Assembly: GCA_965277495.1 (NCBI GenBank)
Contig: OZ255824.1
Coordinates: 186,001-250,000, forward strand
Direction of reading: 5' to 3'
DNA length: 64,000 nt
From: CAHJXG01 sp965277495
GTDB lineage: Bacteria; Pseudomonadota; Alphaproteobacteria; Acetobacterales; Acetobacteraceae
Each line of letters begins with the position of its first letter. Positions within the stretch are counted from its first letter, which is position 1. Below the pieces are notes generated by a model that was given only the letters and a program-made list of their open reading frames with translations, did not search any database and was not told where the DNA came from. Below are positions 23,151 to 31,191 of the stretch, piece by piece. Position numbers and translations under genes: made by a program.

Positions 23151-23166
23151 TTGGTAGCGGCGGACG
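23151..23166. repeat. right attachment-site repeat, inside tRNA-Met 3' end
   Basis: Second copy of TTGGTAGCGGCGGACG; here it is the functional 3' end of the tRNA-Met gene plus one flanking base. Its presence keeps the tRNA intact after integration. Confidence 0.8.
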
Positions 23167-23226
23167 GATTTGAACCGCCGACCAAGAGATTATGATTCTC
23201 CTGCTCTACCACTGAGCTACGCCGCC
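23152..23226 (-). tRNA. tRNA-Met (CAT), elongator type
   Basis: Reading the minus strand gives a 75-nt cloverleaf: acceptor GGCGGCG, D arm GCTCAGTGGTAGAGC, anticodon loop ATCATAA closed by GAGA/TCTC, T arm GGCGGTTCAAATCCGTC, and an encoded CCA. Position 1 pairs with a U (G-U), as in several alphaproteobacterial elongator Met tRNAs. A lysidine-modified Ile tRNA also reads CAT; the loop and acceptor favour Met. Its 3' end served as the insertion site of the neighbouring islet. Confidence 0.92.
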
Positions 23227-23264
23227 GTGCCGGGCGCGGGATATGCCCCACCGCTGCCCGGGCG

Positions 23265-24329
23265 TCAATCAGCCTCGATGAAGCCGCCACCCAAAAGGCG
23301 CTCGCCGTCATAGAAAACGCAGGCCTGGCCCGGCGCGGCCAACGTCGGCGCGGCCAATTGGACCAAGACGCCATCGTCAGCCACCACGACCGTAGCAGCG
23401 TGCGGCGCCTCGCGTGCGCGCAGCTTTACCGTGCAGTGCAACGGCGTTCCCGGCGGATCGATCAGCCAGTTGACCTTCCGCAGGCGGACCGTGTCGCTGC
23501 CGGACGTGCGCGGCCCTACCACGATGCGGCGACGTCCAGCGTCCACCGCCAGCACGGCCTGGCGCTGCCCGCCGTCGAACGATGCGGTGCCGAGCGCCTT
23601 GTTCTGCCCCACGGTGTAGCGCGCCACCCCGGCATGCCGGCCCAACACGCGGCCATCCCGGCTGACGATCTCGCCCTCCGCAGCCGCATCCGGGCGCATC
23701 CGGGCGACGAGATCGGCATACGAGCCGCTGGGCACGAAACAAATGTCCTGGCTGTCCGGCTTGGCCGCGACCGCCAGGCCGAGCCGCTCGGCGTGCGCGC
23801 GCACCACGTCCTTGTTGGGCATGTCGCCGAGCGGGAAGCGGGAGAATGCCAACTGCTCGCGGGTCGTCGCGAACAGGAACCAGCTTTGATCGCGCGCCGG
23901 GTCCGCGGCGCGGTGCAGTTCAGGCCCGTCCGCGCCGGCGACCCGGCGGACGTAGTGCCCGGTCGCCATCGCCTCAGCGCCTAAATCGCGCGCCAGGCCT
24001 AGCAGGTCAGTGAACTTGACCGACATGTTGCAGCGCACGCAGGGCACCGGCGTCTGCCCGGCGGCGTAGCTGTCGGCGAAATCGTCGATCACCGCGCTTC
24101 GGAACCGGGCCTGCGCGTCAATCACGTAATGCGGGATGCCCAGCCGATCCGCGACATCCCTTGCATCGTGGATGTCCTGTCCGGCGCAACACGCGCCACG
24201 CCGACCGACCGTCGCGCCATGGTCGTAAAGCTGCAGCGTGACGCCGATGACTTCGTGCCCGGCCTCATGCAGCAGGCCGGCCACTACGCTGCTGTCCACG
24301 CCGCCGGACATCGCGGCGACGATGCGCAT
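23265..24329 (-). CDS. mnmA: tRNA-uridine 2-sulfurtransferase
   Basis: Adds the 2-thio group to wobble uridine 34 of Lys, Glu and Gln tRNAs. The 354-residue protein has the PP-loop MSGGVDSSVVAGLL, the first catalytic cysteine in VPCVRCNMSVKF, the second in SQDICFVPSG, and GHYVRRV and DPARDQSWFL for tRNA and ATP handling. It is last in a minus-strand series with ferredoxin, two cysteine desulfurases and CysE, so sulfur delivered by those desulfurases may end here. The gene starts 11 bp after the ferredoxin stop. Length is normal for the family. Confidence 0.95.
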   Translation of the reverse strand: MRIVAAMSGGVDSSVVAGLLHEAGHEVIGVTLQLYDHGATVGRRGACCAGQDIHDARDVADRLGIPHYVIDAQARFRSAVIDDFADSYAAGQTPVPCVRCNMSVKFTDLLGLARDLGAEAMATGHYVRRVAGADGPELHRAADPARDQSWFLFATTREQLAFSRFPLGDMPNKDVVRAHAERLGLAVAAKPDSQDICFVPSGSYADLVARMRPDAAAEGEIVSRDGRVLGRHAGVARYTVGQNKALGTASFDGGQRQAVLAVDAGRRRIVVGPRTSGSDTVRLRKVNWLIDPPGTPLHCTVKLRAREAPHAATVVVADDGVLVQLAAPTLAAPGQACVFYDGERLLGGGFIEAD

Positions 24330-24340
24330 CGGACCGTCCC

Positions 24341-24670
24341 TCAGCCCTGGGCGTTGCGGGTCGCGGCCGGCAGCTTGACGACCAGGCCATCCAACGCCGC
24401 CGTCATGACGATCTGGCAGCCGAGCCGAGACGTGGCCTCCAAGCCGAACGCCAGGTCCAGCATGTCCTCCTCATCCTCGGTCGGCTTCGCCAGCCGCTTG
24501 AACCAGTTGCCATCGACGATCACGTGGCACGTGGAGCACGCGAGCGATCCTTCGCAGGCGCCTTCGATGTCGACGCCATGGCGATGGGCGATCTCGAGCA
24601 CCGACAAGCCCAGCGGCGCGTCGACCTCGCGGGGAGCGCCATTGCGTTCGATGAAGGTCATCTTGGGCAT
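24341..24670 (-). CDS. adrenodoxin-type [2Fe-2S] ferredoxin
   Basis: A 109-residue electron carrier. Cluster cysteines are in GACEGSLACSTCHVIV, with the fourth in SRLGCQIVMT; the acidic partner helix EDEEDMLD is typical of the ISC/adrenodoxin class. It likely supplies electrons for Fe-S or thiolation chemistry with the adjacent cysteine desulfurases. It lies 1 bp after the upstream desulfurase gene and 11 bp before mnmA, so it is surely in the same operon. Confidence 0.92.
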   Translation of the reverse strand: MPKMTFIERNGAPREVDAPLGLSVLEIAHRHGVDIEGACEGSLACSTCHVIVDGNWFKRLAKPTEDEEDMLDLAFGLEATSRLGCQIVMTAALDGLVVKLPAATRNAQG

Positions 24671-24671
24671 C

Positions 24672-25835
24672 TCAGGCCTCGACGTTAAATGCGGGACTCA
24701 GGGCAGCGGCGGACAACGCCTCGGCGGCGTAATCCACATCGGCGGCGGAGGTAAAGCGTCCTAGCCCGAGGCGCAAGGTGCGTGCCGCGGCCGCGTCGGT
24801 CAGCCCCAGGGCGCGCAGCACGTAGCTGGGTTCGACGGCGGCCGAGCTGCAGGCGGACCCAGTGGAGACGCACAGCTCCGGCACGGCGCGCATCAACTCC
24901 AGCGCCGCAACCGGGAAGGTGGCGTTGAGGTTGCCGGGGATGCGGTGCCGCATGGATCCGTTCACCTGCAATTCCGGCATGTGGCGGCGCAGTCCGGCCA
25001 GCAGCCGGTCGCGCAGCCCGGCCAAGCGCGCCGCCTCCGCCCCCATTTCCAGGCGCGCCAAGCGGCAGGCCTCGCCCAATCCGACCACGAGCGGCGTCGG
25101 CAGGGTGCCGGAACGCAATCCGCGCTCCTGCCCGCCGCCAGAGAACAACGGCGCCAGCCGCACGCGCGGACGGCGGCGCACGAACAGCGCGCCGACGCCC
25201 TTTGGCCCATACAGCTTGTGGCCGCTGAGGCTGAGCAGGTCGATCCCCGCCACGTCGACCGGTATCTTGCCGACCGCCTGCGCCGCGTCGGTATGGAACA
25301 GCGCCCCGGCCTCGCGCGCGATCGCCGCCAGCGCCGCGATGTCCTGGATCACCCCGGTCTCGTTGTTCACCGCCATGACGCTGACCAGCAGCGTCGGCTC
25401 GGCGAGGGCCCGCCGCAGCGTGTCCGGGTCCAGGCGGCCATCCGGCTCGACAGGCAGCACGACCGGTTCAAACCCGTCCTCGGCGGTGTCCGCCACGCTC
25501 TCCAGCACGCATTTATGCTCGGTCGCCACGGTGATGACGCGGCGGCGCGCGTCGCCCATGCGCCGCGCGTGCCGGGCAGCGCCCTTGATGGCGATGTTGT
25601 TGGCCTCGGTGGCGCCGGAGGTCAGCACGATCTCCCGCGCCTCCGCGCCGATCAGGGCGGCAACCTCGGCGCGCGCGGCCTCGACCGCCATCTCGGCATC
25701 CTGGCCCATCTGGTGGTCGGCGCTGTGCGGGTTGCCGAATCGCTCGGTGAACCAGGGCAGCATGACCGCCAGCACGCGGGGGTCGCACGGCGTGGTGGCC
25801 TGGTTGTCGAGATAGACGGGACGGTTCGGGCGCAT
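24672..25835 (-). CDS. cysteine desulfurase (IscS/NifS-like)
   Basis: A 387-residue pyridoxal-phosphate enzyme that takes sulfur from cysteine and holds it as a persulfide. YLDNQATTP opens the protein, THE-like ATEHKCVL and HTDAAQAVGKIPVD follow, the PLP lysine is in LSLSGHKLYGPKG, and the persulfide cysteine is in STGSACSSAAVEPS. The start at 25835 (MRPNRPVYLDN) is chosen because the longer ORF upstream overlaps the preceding gene. A second desulfurase lies immediately upstream; having two in tandem is unusual and is discussed as a finding. Confidence 0.92.
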   Translation of the reverse strand: MRPNRPVYLDNQATTPCDPRVLAVMLPWFTERFGNPHSADHQMGQDAEMAVEAARAEVAALIGAEAREIVLTSGATEANNIAIKGAARHARRMGDARRRVITVATEHKCVLESVADTAEDGFEPVVLPVEPDGRLDPDTLRRALAEPTLLVSVMAVNNETGVIQDIAALAAIAREAGALFHTDAAQAVGKIPVDVAGIDLLSLSGHKLYGPKGVGALFVRRRPRVRLAPLFSGGGQERGLRSGTLPTPLVVGLGEACRLARLEMGAEAARLAGLRDRLLAGLRRHMPELQVNGSMRHRIPGNLNATFPVAALELMRAVPELCVSTGSACSSAAVEPSYVLRALGLTDAAAARTLRLGLGRFTSAADVDYAAEALSAAALSPAFNVEA

Positions 25836-25851
25836 TGGCGGTGATATGGCG

Positions 25852-26922
25852 CTAGGCCGCCTGTTTCGCCAGCCGTGCGGCCATGGCGGCATAGGCGTCC
25901 TGGAATGCCCGCACGTCATCCCACGTCGCGTTCCAAGGCAGGCTGACGCGAATCGCCTCGCCGGCCAGCGTGCCCAGTCCCATGGCGTCGAGCACATGGC
26001 TGCGCGCGACCTTGCCGCTGCTGCATGCGGCGCCCGCGGACACGGCGACGCCCGCCAGGTCAAGCGCGATCACCTGGGTATCCGCGCGCACGCCGGGCAA
26101 CGCCAGGCAGCTCGTGTTGGGCAGGCGGCTGCTCCCGCCCAGCACGATCGCGCCGCAACCCATGGCATGGGCCTCGGCAGCGTCCCGCATTGCCGCAAGG
26201 TCGACCCGGACCGCCGTGGCCGCCGCCGCGAACCCGGCGATGGCCGGCAGCGCCGGGGTGCCGCCACGACGTCCGCGCTCCTGCCCGCCGCCACGGATCA
26301 GCGGTGCGACCTCCTGGCCAGGCATCAGCAACAACGCGCCGGCACCCTTGGGGCCGCCCAGCTTGTGCGACGACAGCGCCATGCTTTGCGCGCCGAGCGC
26401 GGCAAGGCCGGTGTCGATGCGCCCGGCTGCCTGGATGGCGTCGACATGCAGCAACGCGCCGTGCTGGCGGCACAGCGCGGCGGCGGCGGCCACCGGCTGC
26501 AGGGTTCCCGTCTCGTTATTGGCCAGCATCAGGCAGACCAGCGCCGGCGATCCGGCCAGCATGCGGGACAGCGCATTCAGGTCGGCCACCCCGTCAGCGT
26601 CGACTAGAAGCGTCTCGGCGCCGGGCGCCGCGGCGCGCACTGCGTCATGCTCGGTCGCGCCGACGATGACGCGGCGTCCTGGACATAGTCCGGCAATGGC
26701 CAGGGCATTGGCCTCGGTGCCGCCCGACGTGAACACCACGCCCTCGGCCGTCGTGCCGAAACGGGCGGCGATCACGGCCCGCGCATCCTCCAGCACGCGG
26801 CGGGCGGCGCGTCCGGCGGCATGGACCGAGGCCGGGTTACCCGGCAGGTCGAGCGCCGCCAGCATCGCTGCCCGCGCCTCCGGACGCAGCGGCTCCGTCG
26901 CGTTGGCGTCGAGATAGGCCAT
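25852..26922 (-). CDS. second cysteine desulfurase (class V aminotransferase)
   Basis: A 356-residue paralogue of the next gene. YLDANATEP, HVDAIQAAGRIDTGL, the PLP lysine in ALSSHKLGGPKGAGAL, and the active cysteine in SAGAACSSGKVARS are all present, so both copies look active. It resembles the shorter NifS/IscS group of alphaproteobacteria. It overlaps the end of cysE by one base, so it is translated right after serine acetyltransferase, which makes the cysteine precursor. Which of the two copies serves Fe-S assembly and which serves tRNA thiolation is not evident. Confidence 0.88.
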   Translation of the reverse strand: MAYLDANATEPLRPEARAAMLAALDLPGNPASVHAAGRAARRVLEDARAVIAARFGTTAEGVVFTSGGTEANALAIAGLCPGRRVIVGATEHDAVRAAAPGAETLLVDADGVADLNALSRMLAGSPALVCLMLANNETGTLQPVAAAAALCRQHGALLHVDAIQAAGRIDTGLAALGAQSMALSSHKLGGPKGAGALLLMPGQEVAPLIRGGGQERGRRGGTPALPAIAGFAAAATAVRVDLAAMRDAAEAHAMGCGAIVLGGSSRLPNTSCLALPGVRADTQVIALDLAGVAVSAGAACSSGKVARSHVLDAMGLGTLAGEAIRVSLPWNATWDDVRAFQDAYAAMAARLAKQAA

Positions 26923-27599
26923 CATTCCGCCGCCGTGGACCGGCTCAGCGCCGACACCCGGGCTTCGAGCGCCAGCATCTCGGCCCGCAGCGACTCGAGG
27001 TTGCGGACCAGCGGGTCCAGCGTCTCCTCGCAGGGAGTGCCGTAGGCGACGAAGATCGGCGTGGGCGGCTGTTTGCGCACCGGGTCGCGCTCGACCGGAC
27101 GGGCGGGGATGCCGACGACGGTGACGCCGGGCGCGACGGGCTGCACGACGACGGCGTTGGCGCCGACCCGCGCCCCGTCGCCGATCAGGATGCCGCCCAG
27201 GATCTTGGCGCCGGCGCCCACGATCACGTTGTTGCCGAGCGTCGGGTGCCGCTTGCCACGCGCGCTGCTGGTGCCGCCGAGGGTGACGCCGTGATAGATA
27301 TAGACGTCATCGCCGACCTCCGCCGTCTCGCCGATGACCACGCCCATGCCGTGGTCGATGATCAGCCGGCGTCCGATCAGCGCGGCCGGGTGAATCTCGA
27401 TGCCGGTCAGGAATCGGCTGAGATGGGCCGACATCCGCGAGGGGAGGGTGAAGCCGCGGCGCCACAGGCCGTGCGACAGCCGGTGCCAGACAATGGCATG
27501 CAGGCCGGGGTAGCAGAGCAGCACCTCGATCCCAGAGCGTGCGGCGGGATCACGCTCTCGATAGGCACCGATGGCTTCACGCAGAAACATGAATGCCAT
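26922..27599 (-). CDS. cysE: serine O-acetyltransferase
   Basis: Makes O-acetylserine from serine and acetyl-CoA, the committed step to cysteine. The 225-residue protein has the N-terminal helical domain (REAIGAYRERDPAARSG) and the left-handed hexapeptide-repeat domain: DHGMGVVIGETAEVGDDVYI, HGVTLGG and GAGAKILGGILIG. The active histidine and aspartate lie in IDHG. It is the first gene of the sulfur series ending in mnmA. The 272-bp gap upstream contains a TATATA element about 40 bp before the start that could be part of its promoter. ATG 27590 is a second possible start. Confidence 0.93.
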   Translation of the reverse strand: MAFMFLREAIGAYRERDPAARSGIEVLLCYPGLHAIVWHRLSHGLWRRGFTLPSRMSAHLSRFLTGIEIHPAALIGRRLIIDHGMGVVIGETAEVGDDVYIYHGVTLGGTSSARGKRHPTLGNNVIVGAGAKILGGILIGDGARVGANAVVVQPVAPGVTVVGIPARPVERDPVRKQPPTPIFVAYGTPCEETLDPLVRNLESLRAEMLALEARVSALSRSTAAE

Positions 27600-27871
27600 G
27601 CGACAATTCCGTTATGTGTTTGACGTGCTGACCGCTTATATAGACGGTACTCACGGTTTAGCGCCCCCCTTGGCGGCAAGGAGGTTCCCGAAGGCGGCGC
27701 TTTACCGAACTAAGCTGTTTTGCGGCGCGCGGTCAACTCGCCGCGAGGGCAGCAAGTTGCGGGTTGTTCATTGGAAGCGGTCGGAGCGACGCTCGGGCAT
27801 AGCCCGGCATGGCCCGCCGCGGCAGCGACCGACGGCGAGCTTGGCCGCGGAGAGAAGGAAGTCTGGATACC

Positions 27872-28537
27872 ATGCCTGAGGTGATGTTCGCCGGCCCTGA
27901 TGGACGGCTCGAGGGACGCTACCACCATTCCAAGGAGACCGGCGCCCCGCTGGCGCTCATCCTGCACCCGCATCCGATGCATGGGGGCACGATGAACAAC
28001 CGGATCTCCTACACGATGTACCAGTCGTTCCAAAAGCTCGGATTCTCCGTCATGCGGTTCAACTTCCGCGGCGTAGGACGCAGCCAGGGCAAGTACGACG
28101 GCGGCTTCGGCGAGATCAGCGACGCCGCCGCGGCGCTCGACTGGATGCAGATGATCAACCCGAATTCATCTGGGCTGTGGATCAGCGGCTACTCGTTCGG
28201 GGCGTTCGTCGGCATGCAGCTCCTGATGCGCCGTCCGGAGATCTCGGGCTGGGTCAGCGTCGCGCCGCCGGCCAACCACTACGACTTCGGCTTCCTGGCC
28301 CCCTGCCCTTGCGGCGGCCTGATGCTGCACGGCGACAATGACGAACTGGTGCCGGAGCCTGCGGTGCGTAAGCTTGTCGACAAGCTGAACACGCAGAAGA
28401 ACGTTCAGGTCGATTACCGCGTCTATGCCGGCGCGGACCATGTGTTCGCGACTCACGCCGAGCATGTGGGCCGAGCGATCGAGGAGCATGTCGGCCAGAT
28501 TCTGGCCCGCAAGGCGCTGGCGCTCGCGGCCGACTGA
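27872..28537 (+). CDS. alpha/beta hydrolase (COG2945-like)
   Basis: A 221-residue cytosolic hydrolase. The nucleophile elbow is ISGYSFGAFVGMQ, the oxyanion region is LHPHPMHGGTMNNRI, the acid is in GDNDELVPE, and the histidine is in GADHVFATHAEHV. These match the COG2945 alpha/beta superfamily, whose substrates are unknown. The start at 27872 follows GAGAAGGAAG at somewhat long spacing; the longer upstream frame is Arg-rich and unlikely coding. Convergent with the debranching-like gene, 34 bp apart. Confidence 0.82.
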   Translation: MPEVMFAGPDGRLEGRYHHSKETGAPLALILHPHPMHGGTMNNRISYTMYQSFQKLGFSVMRFNFRGVGRSQGKYDGGFGEISDAAAALDWMQMINPNSSGLWISGYSFGAFVGMQLLMRRPEISGWVSVAPPANHYDFGFLAPCPCGGLMLHGDNDELVPEPAVRKLVDKLNTQKNVQVDYRVYAGADHVFATHAEHVGRAIEEHVGQILARKALALAAD

Positions 28538-28571
28538 GGCGGGCGTCGCTGCGGCGATAGGGTTCTAGGCA

Positions 28572-30710
28572 CTATACTGTAGCGGCGCCCCGGCGGACCA
28601 CCGTGGCCGGGTCGCCGTTCAGGACCCGGTATTCGGTCGCGTTGCCAGTTCGGGAAAACTCGATGTCGAACGTCTGCGCGCCGACCCGCAAGTCACGCAG
28701 CGTCACTTGCGGCAGCCAATCCGGCAACGCCGGGTCGATCCACAGCACACCGTTCGGCGCGTCGAGCTCGATTCCCAATATCGCCTGCACCAGCGCGAAC
28801 ACCGATCCCGCCGCCCAGGCCTGCGGCACGTTGGCGCCCAGGTATTGCACCGGGAAGCTGGCGCCGTCCCGCTGCACCCCCGAATACAGCTCCGGCAACT
28901 GCCGCTGCATGAAGAACCCAGCGGCGCGGTGGATGTCGTGCGCCACCGCATTCGCCTCGGCGTGGTAGCCGTAACGCTTGAAGCCGAGCGCGATCAGGCT
29001 GTTGTCGTGCGGCCACACCGAGCCGTTCTGGTATGAATACGGGTTGTATGACGGATTATCCGCCGTAAGCGTCCGGATGCCCCATCCGCTCCACATGTCG
29101 GCCCGCATGAACCGGGCCACGACCCTGCCGGCGCGCTCAGGCGGCACGATGCCGGACCACAGCAGGTGCCCGGGGTTCGACGCCACGGTCCAGACCGGAC
29201 GCTTGTTGCCGTCCAGGCAAAAGGCGTAAAACCCGCTCGCCTCGTCCCAGAACACCTCGTTGAACTTCTTATACAGCGCATCCGCCTTGGCGTTCAGGGC
29301 AGCGGCCCGGCCTGCGTCCCCCAGCGCATCGTAAATCTCCGCCATGCCGCGCCAAGCGGCAAAGACGTAGCCCTGCAACTCGCATAGCGCCTTGGGCCCG
29401 CGCACCAGGCTGCCGTCCGGGTTCACGACCGCGTCGCCGGAGTCCTTCCAGCCAACATTCTCATAACCCTGGCCGGACCGGGTGCCGTATTCCTGGAAAC
29501 CGTCGCGGTCGCGGTCGCCATAGTCGTCGATCCAGGACAGGCAGCCCTCGGCGGTCGCGATATGGTGGCGCACCAGATCCAAGTCCCCGGTCGCACGCCA
29601 CGCCGCATGCAGGGTCACGAGATACAGCGGCGTCGCGTCCGCGGTGCCGTAATACGGCGTGTGCGGGATCAAATGCAGCGCCGCCAGCTCGCCGCGGCGC
29701 AGTTCATGCAGGATCTTGCCAGGCTCGGCGTCGCGGTAATCGTCGACCGTGGTGGCCTGCCACTGCCCCAGGATGTCCAGCGCCGCACGGGCGAAGGCCG
29801 GGTCGAGGATCGCGGTCTGCAGCGCCACGATCAGCGTATCCCGGCCAAACAGCGCCACGAACCACGGCAGGCCCGCTGCGGTGATGAACTCCGTGCCGCC
29901 ATTGCCCGGCACCGGCAGGCGCAGGGCGGCGATATCCTCGACCGCCTGGTCGAACAGCCGCTCGAACTCGTGCGTCCCGGTTTGCAGCTTCAGGATGCCC
30001 GCCCGCCAGTCCGCGAGCGCGTCCGCCTGCGGCGCGGCCGAGGTCACGCGGCATTCGGCCGGAGCCGGATAGACGCGGGCGCCATCGGTCAGGTCGTAAC
30101 GCAGCGCCCCATCCCAAGTCTGCCCCGGCTGCAGCTCGATAGCGAAGCTGATGCGGCCATTCGCATAGACGGCGGGCATGGCGGCTTCCACGGTGACCAT
30201 CACCTGGCGGAAGAACTCGCCGTTGCGGTAGCCGATGGTGAGCGTTTGCGCGTCGTCCGCCCAGGCGCTGCTGATGCGGCCGCGACGGACGATATGGCCG
30301 GACTTGACCTCGAATATGTCGGCAAAGTCGCTGCGGATGGCGATTTCGAAGTTGAACCGCACCAGGGCGCGGCCGAAGTTCGTAATGGCATAGGTCTCGT
30401 GCATGCCGCCGTCGATCGTGCGGCTGAGCACGAGGCTGAGCGTCCGCGCCGGTACGTCGCCGCCCTCGCTGGGAAAGCCACGGTTGGTGAGGAAGATGCG
30501 GGCGGCGTAGTAGGCGGGCGCGCCGCTGTTCAGCAGGTCCCAGACCTGGCCGTTGGCATAGAGCGCATAGGCGCTGATGAGGCGGGTATCGTAGAAATAC
30601 AGCCCCTTATCGGTCGGCCAGAGGATCTGGCCGTCCGTTTCGGAGATAAGGACCGTGTGCCCTTGGTGGATTGCAAGCTGAGCCGGGCCGACCTTGATCT
30701 CCACCGCCAT
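28572..30710 (-). CDS. amylo-alpha-1,6-glucosidase-like glycogen debranching protein
   Basis: A 712-residue protein with an N-terminal beta-sandwich domain (TDGQILWPTDKGLYFYDTRLI, a 21-residue span at residues 25-45 with the GLYFYDTR core) typical of GDE_N_bis. It is followed by an (alpha/alpha)6-barrel in which FVALFGRDTLIVALQTA, NVGWKDSGDAV and SVWPHDNSLIALGFKRYG mark the glycosidase sites. Such proteins act on glycogen-like or storage glucans, or on sugar phosphates. It follows msrB by 6 bp on the minus strand and may be cotranscribed with it. Exact substrate unknown. Confidence 0.85.
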   Translation of the reverse strand: MAVEIKVGPAQLAIHQGHTVLISETDGQILWPTDKGLYFYDTRLISAYALYANGQVWDLLNSGAPAYYAARIFLTNRGFPSEGGDVPARTLSLVLSRTIDGGMHETYAITNFGRALVRFNFEIAIRSDFADIFEVKSGHIVRRGRISSAWADDAQTLTIGYRNGEFFRQVMVTVEAAMPAVYANGRISFAIELQPGQTWDGALRYDLTDGARVYPAPAECRVTSAAPQADALADWRAGILKLQTGTHEFERLFDQAVEDIAALRLPVPGNGGTEFITAAGLPWFVALFGRDTLIVALQTAILDPAFARAALDILGQWQATTVDDYRDAEPGKILHELRRGELAALHLIPHTPYYGTADATPLYLVTLHAAWRATGDLDLVRHHIATAEGCLSWIDDYGDRDRDGFQEYGTRSGQGYENVGWKDSGDAVVNPDGSLVRGPKALCELQGYVFAAWRGMAEIYDALGDAGRAAALNAKADALYKKFNEVFWDEASGFYAFCLDGNKRPVWTVASNPGHLLWSGIVPPERAGRVVARFMRADMWSGWGIRTLTADNPSYNPYSYQNGSVWPHDNSLIALGFKRYGYHAEANAVAHDIHRAAGFFMQRQLPELYSGVQRDGASFPVQYLGANVPQAWAAGSVFALVQAILGIELDAPNGVLWIDPALPDWLPQVTLRDLRVGAQTFDIEFSRTGNATEYRVLNGDPATVVRRGAATV

Positions 30711-30716
30711 GCGGGA

Positions 30717-31145
30717 TCAGGCCGGCTCGAAGTTCAGTGAAACGCCATTCATGCAGTAGCGCAGGCCGGTCGGGGCCGGGCCGTCCGGGAACACGTGGCC
30801 CAAATGGCTGCCGCAGTTGCTGCAATGCACCTCGGTGCGGACCATGCCCCAGGCTCGGTCCTCGGTGGTGCCGATGGCGTCGCGGGCGATGGGCTGGAAG
30901 AAGCTGGGCCAGCCGGTGCCGCTCTCAAACTTCGCGTCGGTCTTGAACAGCACCTGGCCGCAGCCGGCACAGTCATACACGCCCTCGCGCTTCTCGGCGT
31001 TCAGCGGGCTGGTGCAGGCGCGCTCGGTGCCGTGGCCGCGCATGACCTTGAACTGCTCCGGCGTAAGGACAGCTTGCCATTCGGCGTCGGTGCGGGTGAA
31101 CGCGAACGTTTCAGCAGGTTTCGTCTTGGTGGAAAATAGCGACAT
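30717..31145 (-). CDS. msrB: peptide-methionine (R)-S-oxide reductase
   Basis: Repairs methionine-R-sulfoxide. The 142-residue protein has zinc cysteine pairs CAGCG and CSNCGSHLGHVF, the substrate pocket SGTGWPSFFQPI and the catalytic cysteine in RYCMNGVSLNF. The ATG at 31145 is the natural start (MSLFSTKT). It lies 46 bp after the TRAP permease stop and 6 bp before the debranching-like gene, so it could be in either transcript. Confidence 0.94.
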   Translation of the reverse strand: MSLFSTKTKPAETFAFTRTDAEWQAVLTPEQFKVMRGHGTERACTSPLNAEKREGVYDCAGCGQVLFKTDAKFESGTGWPSFFQPIARDAIGTTEDRAWGMVRTEVHCSNCGSHLGHVFPDGPAPTGLRYCMNGVSLNFEPA

Positions 31146-31191
31146 CGTGGCCCCCGTAGGTCGATTGGCATGATATGGGTGCCAGTGCGGC

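Larger units (their letters stand above)
22321..23166. mobile_element. tRNA-Met-targeted insertion islet carrying a toxin-antitoxin pair
   Basis: An 846-bp segment bounded by perfect 16-bp direct repeats of the 3' end of the adjacent tRNA-Met gene (22321-22336 and 23151-23166). The intact tRNA borders the right end, and the displaced 3' copy marks the left end. This is the layout left when a site-specific integrase inserts DNA at a tRNA 3' end. The cargo is only a DUF6516/TumE-like toxin and its HVO_A0114-like antitoxin; no integrase, excision factor or transposase fits in the space. It could be the remnant of a larger island, or a small element mobilised in trans. Confidence 0.68.

Noticed and set aside
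22321..23166. Insertion sequence bounded by the 16-bp repeats
   Set aside because: No transposase or terminal inverted repeats are present; the repeats match a tRNA end, which indicates site-specific integration instead.
23099..23374. 91-residue frame across the tRNA-Met gene
   Set aside because: Its SSVVEQENHNLLVGGSNPSAA segment is the usual translation of a tRNA gene, not a protein.
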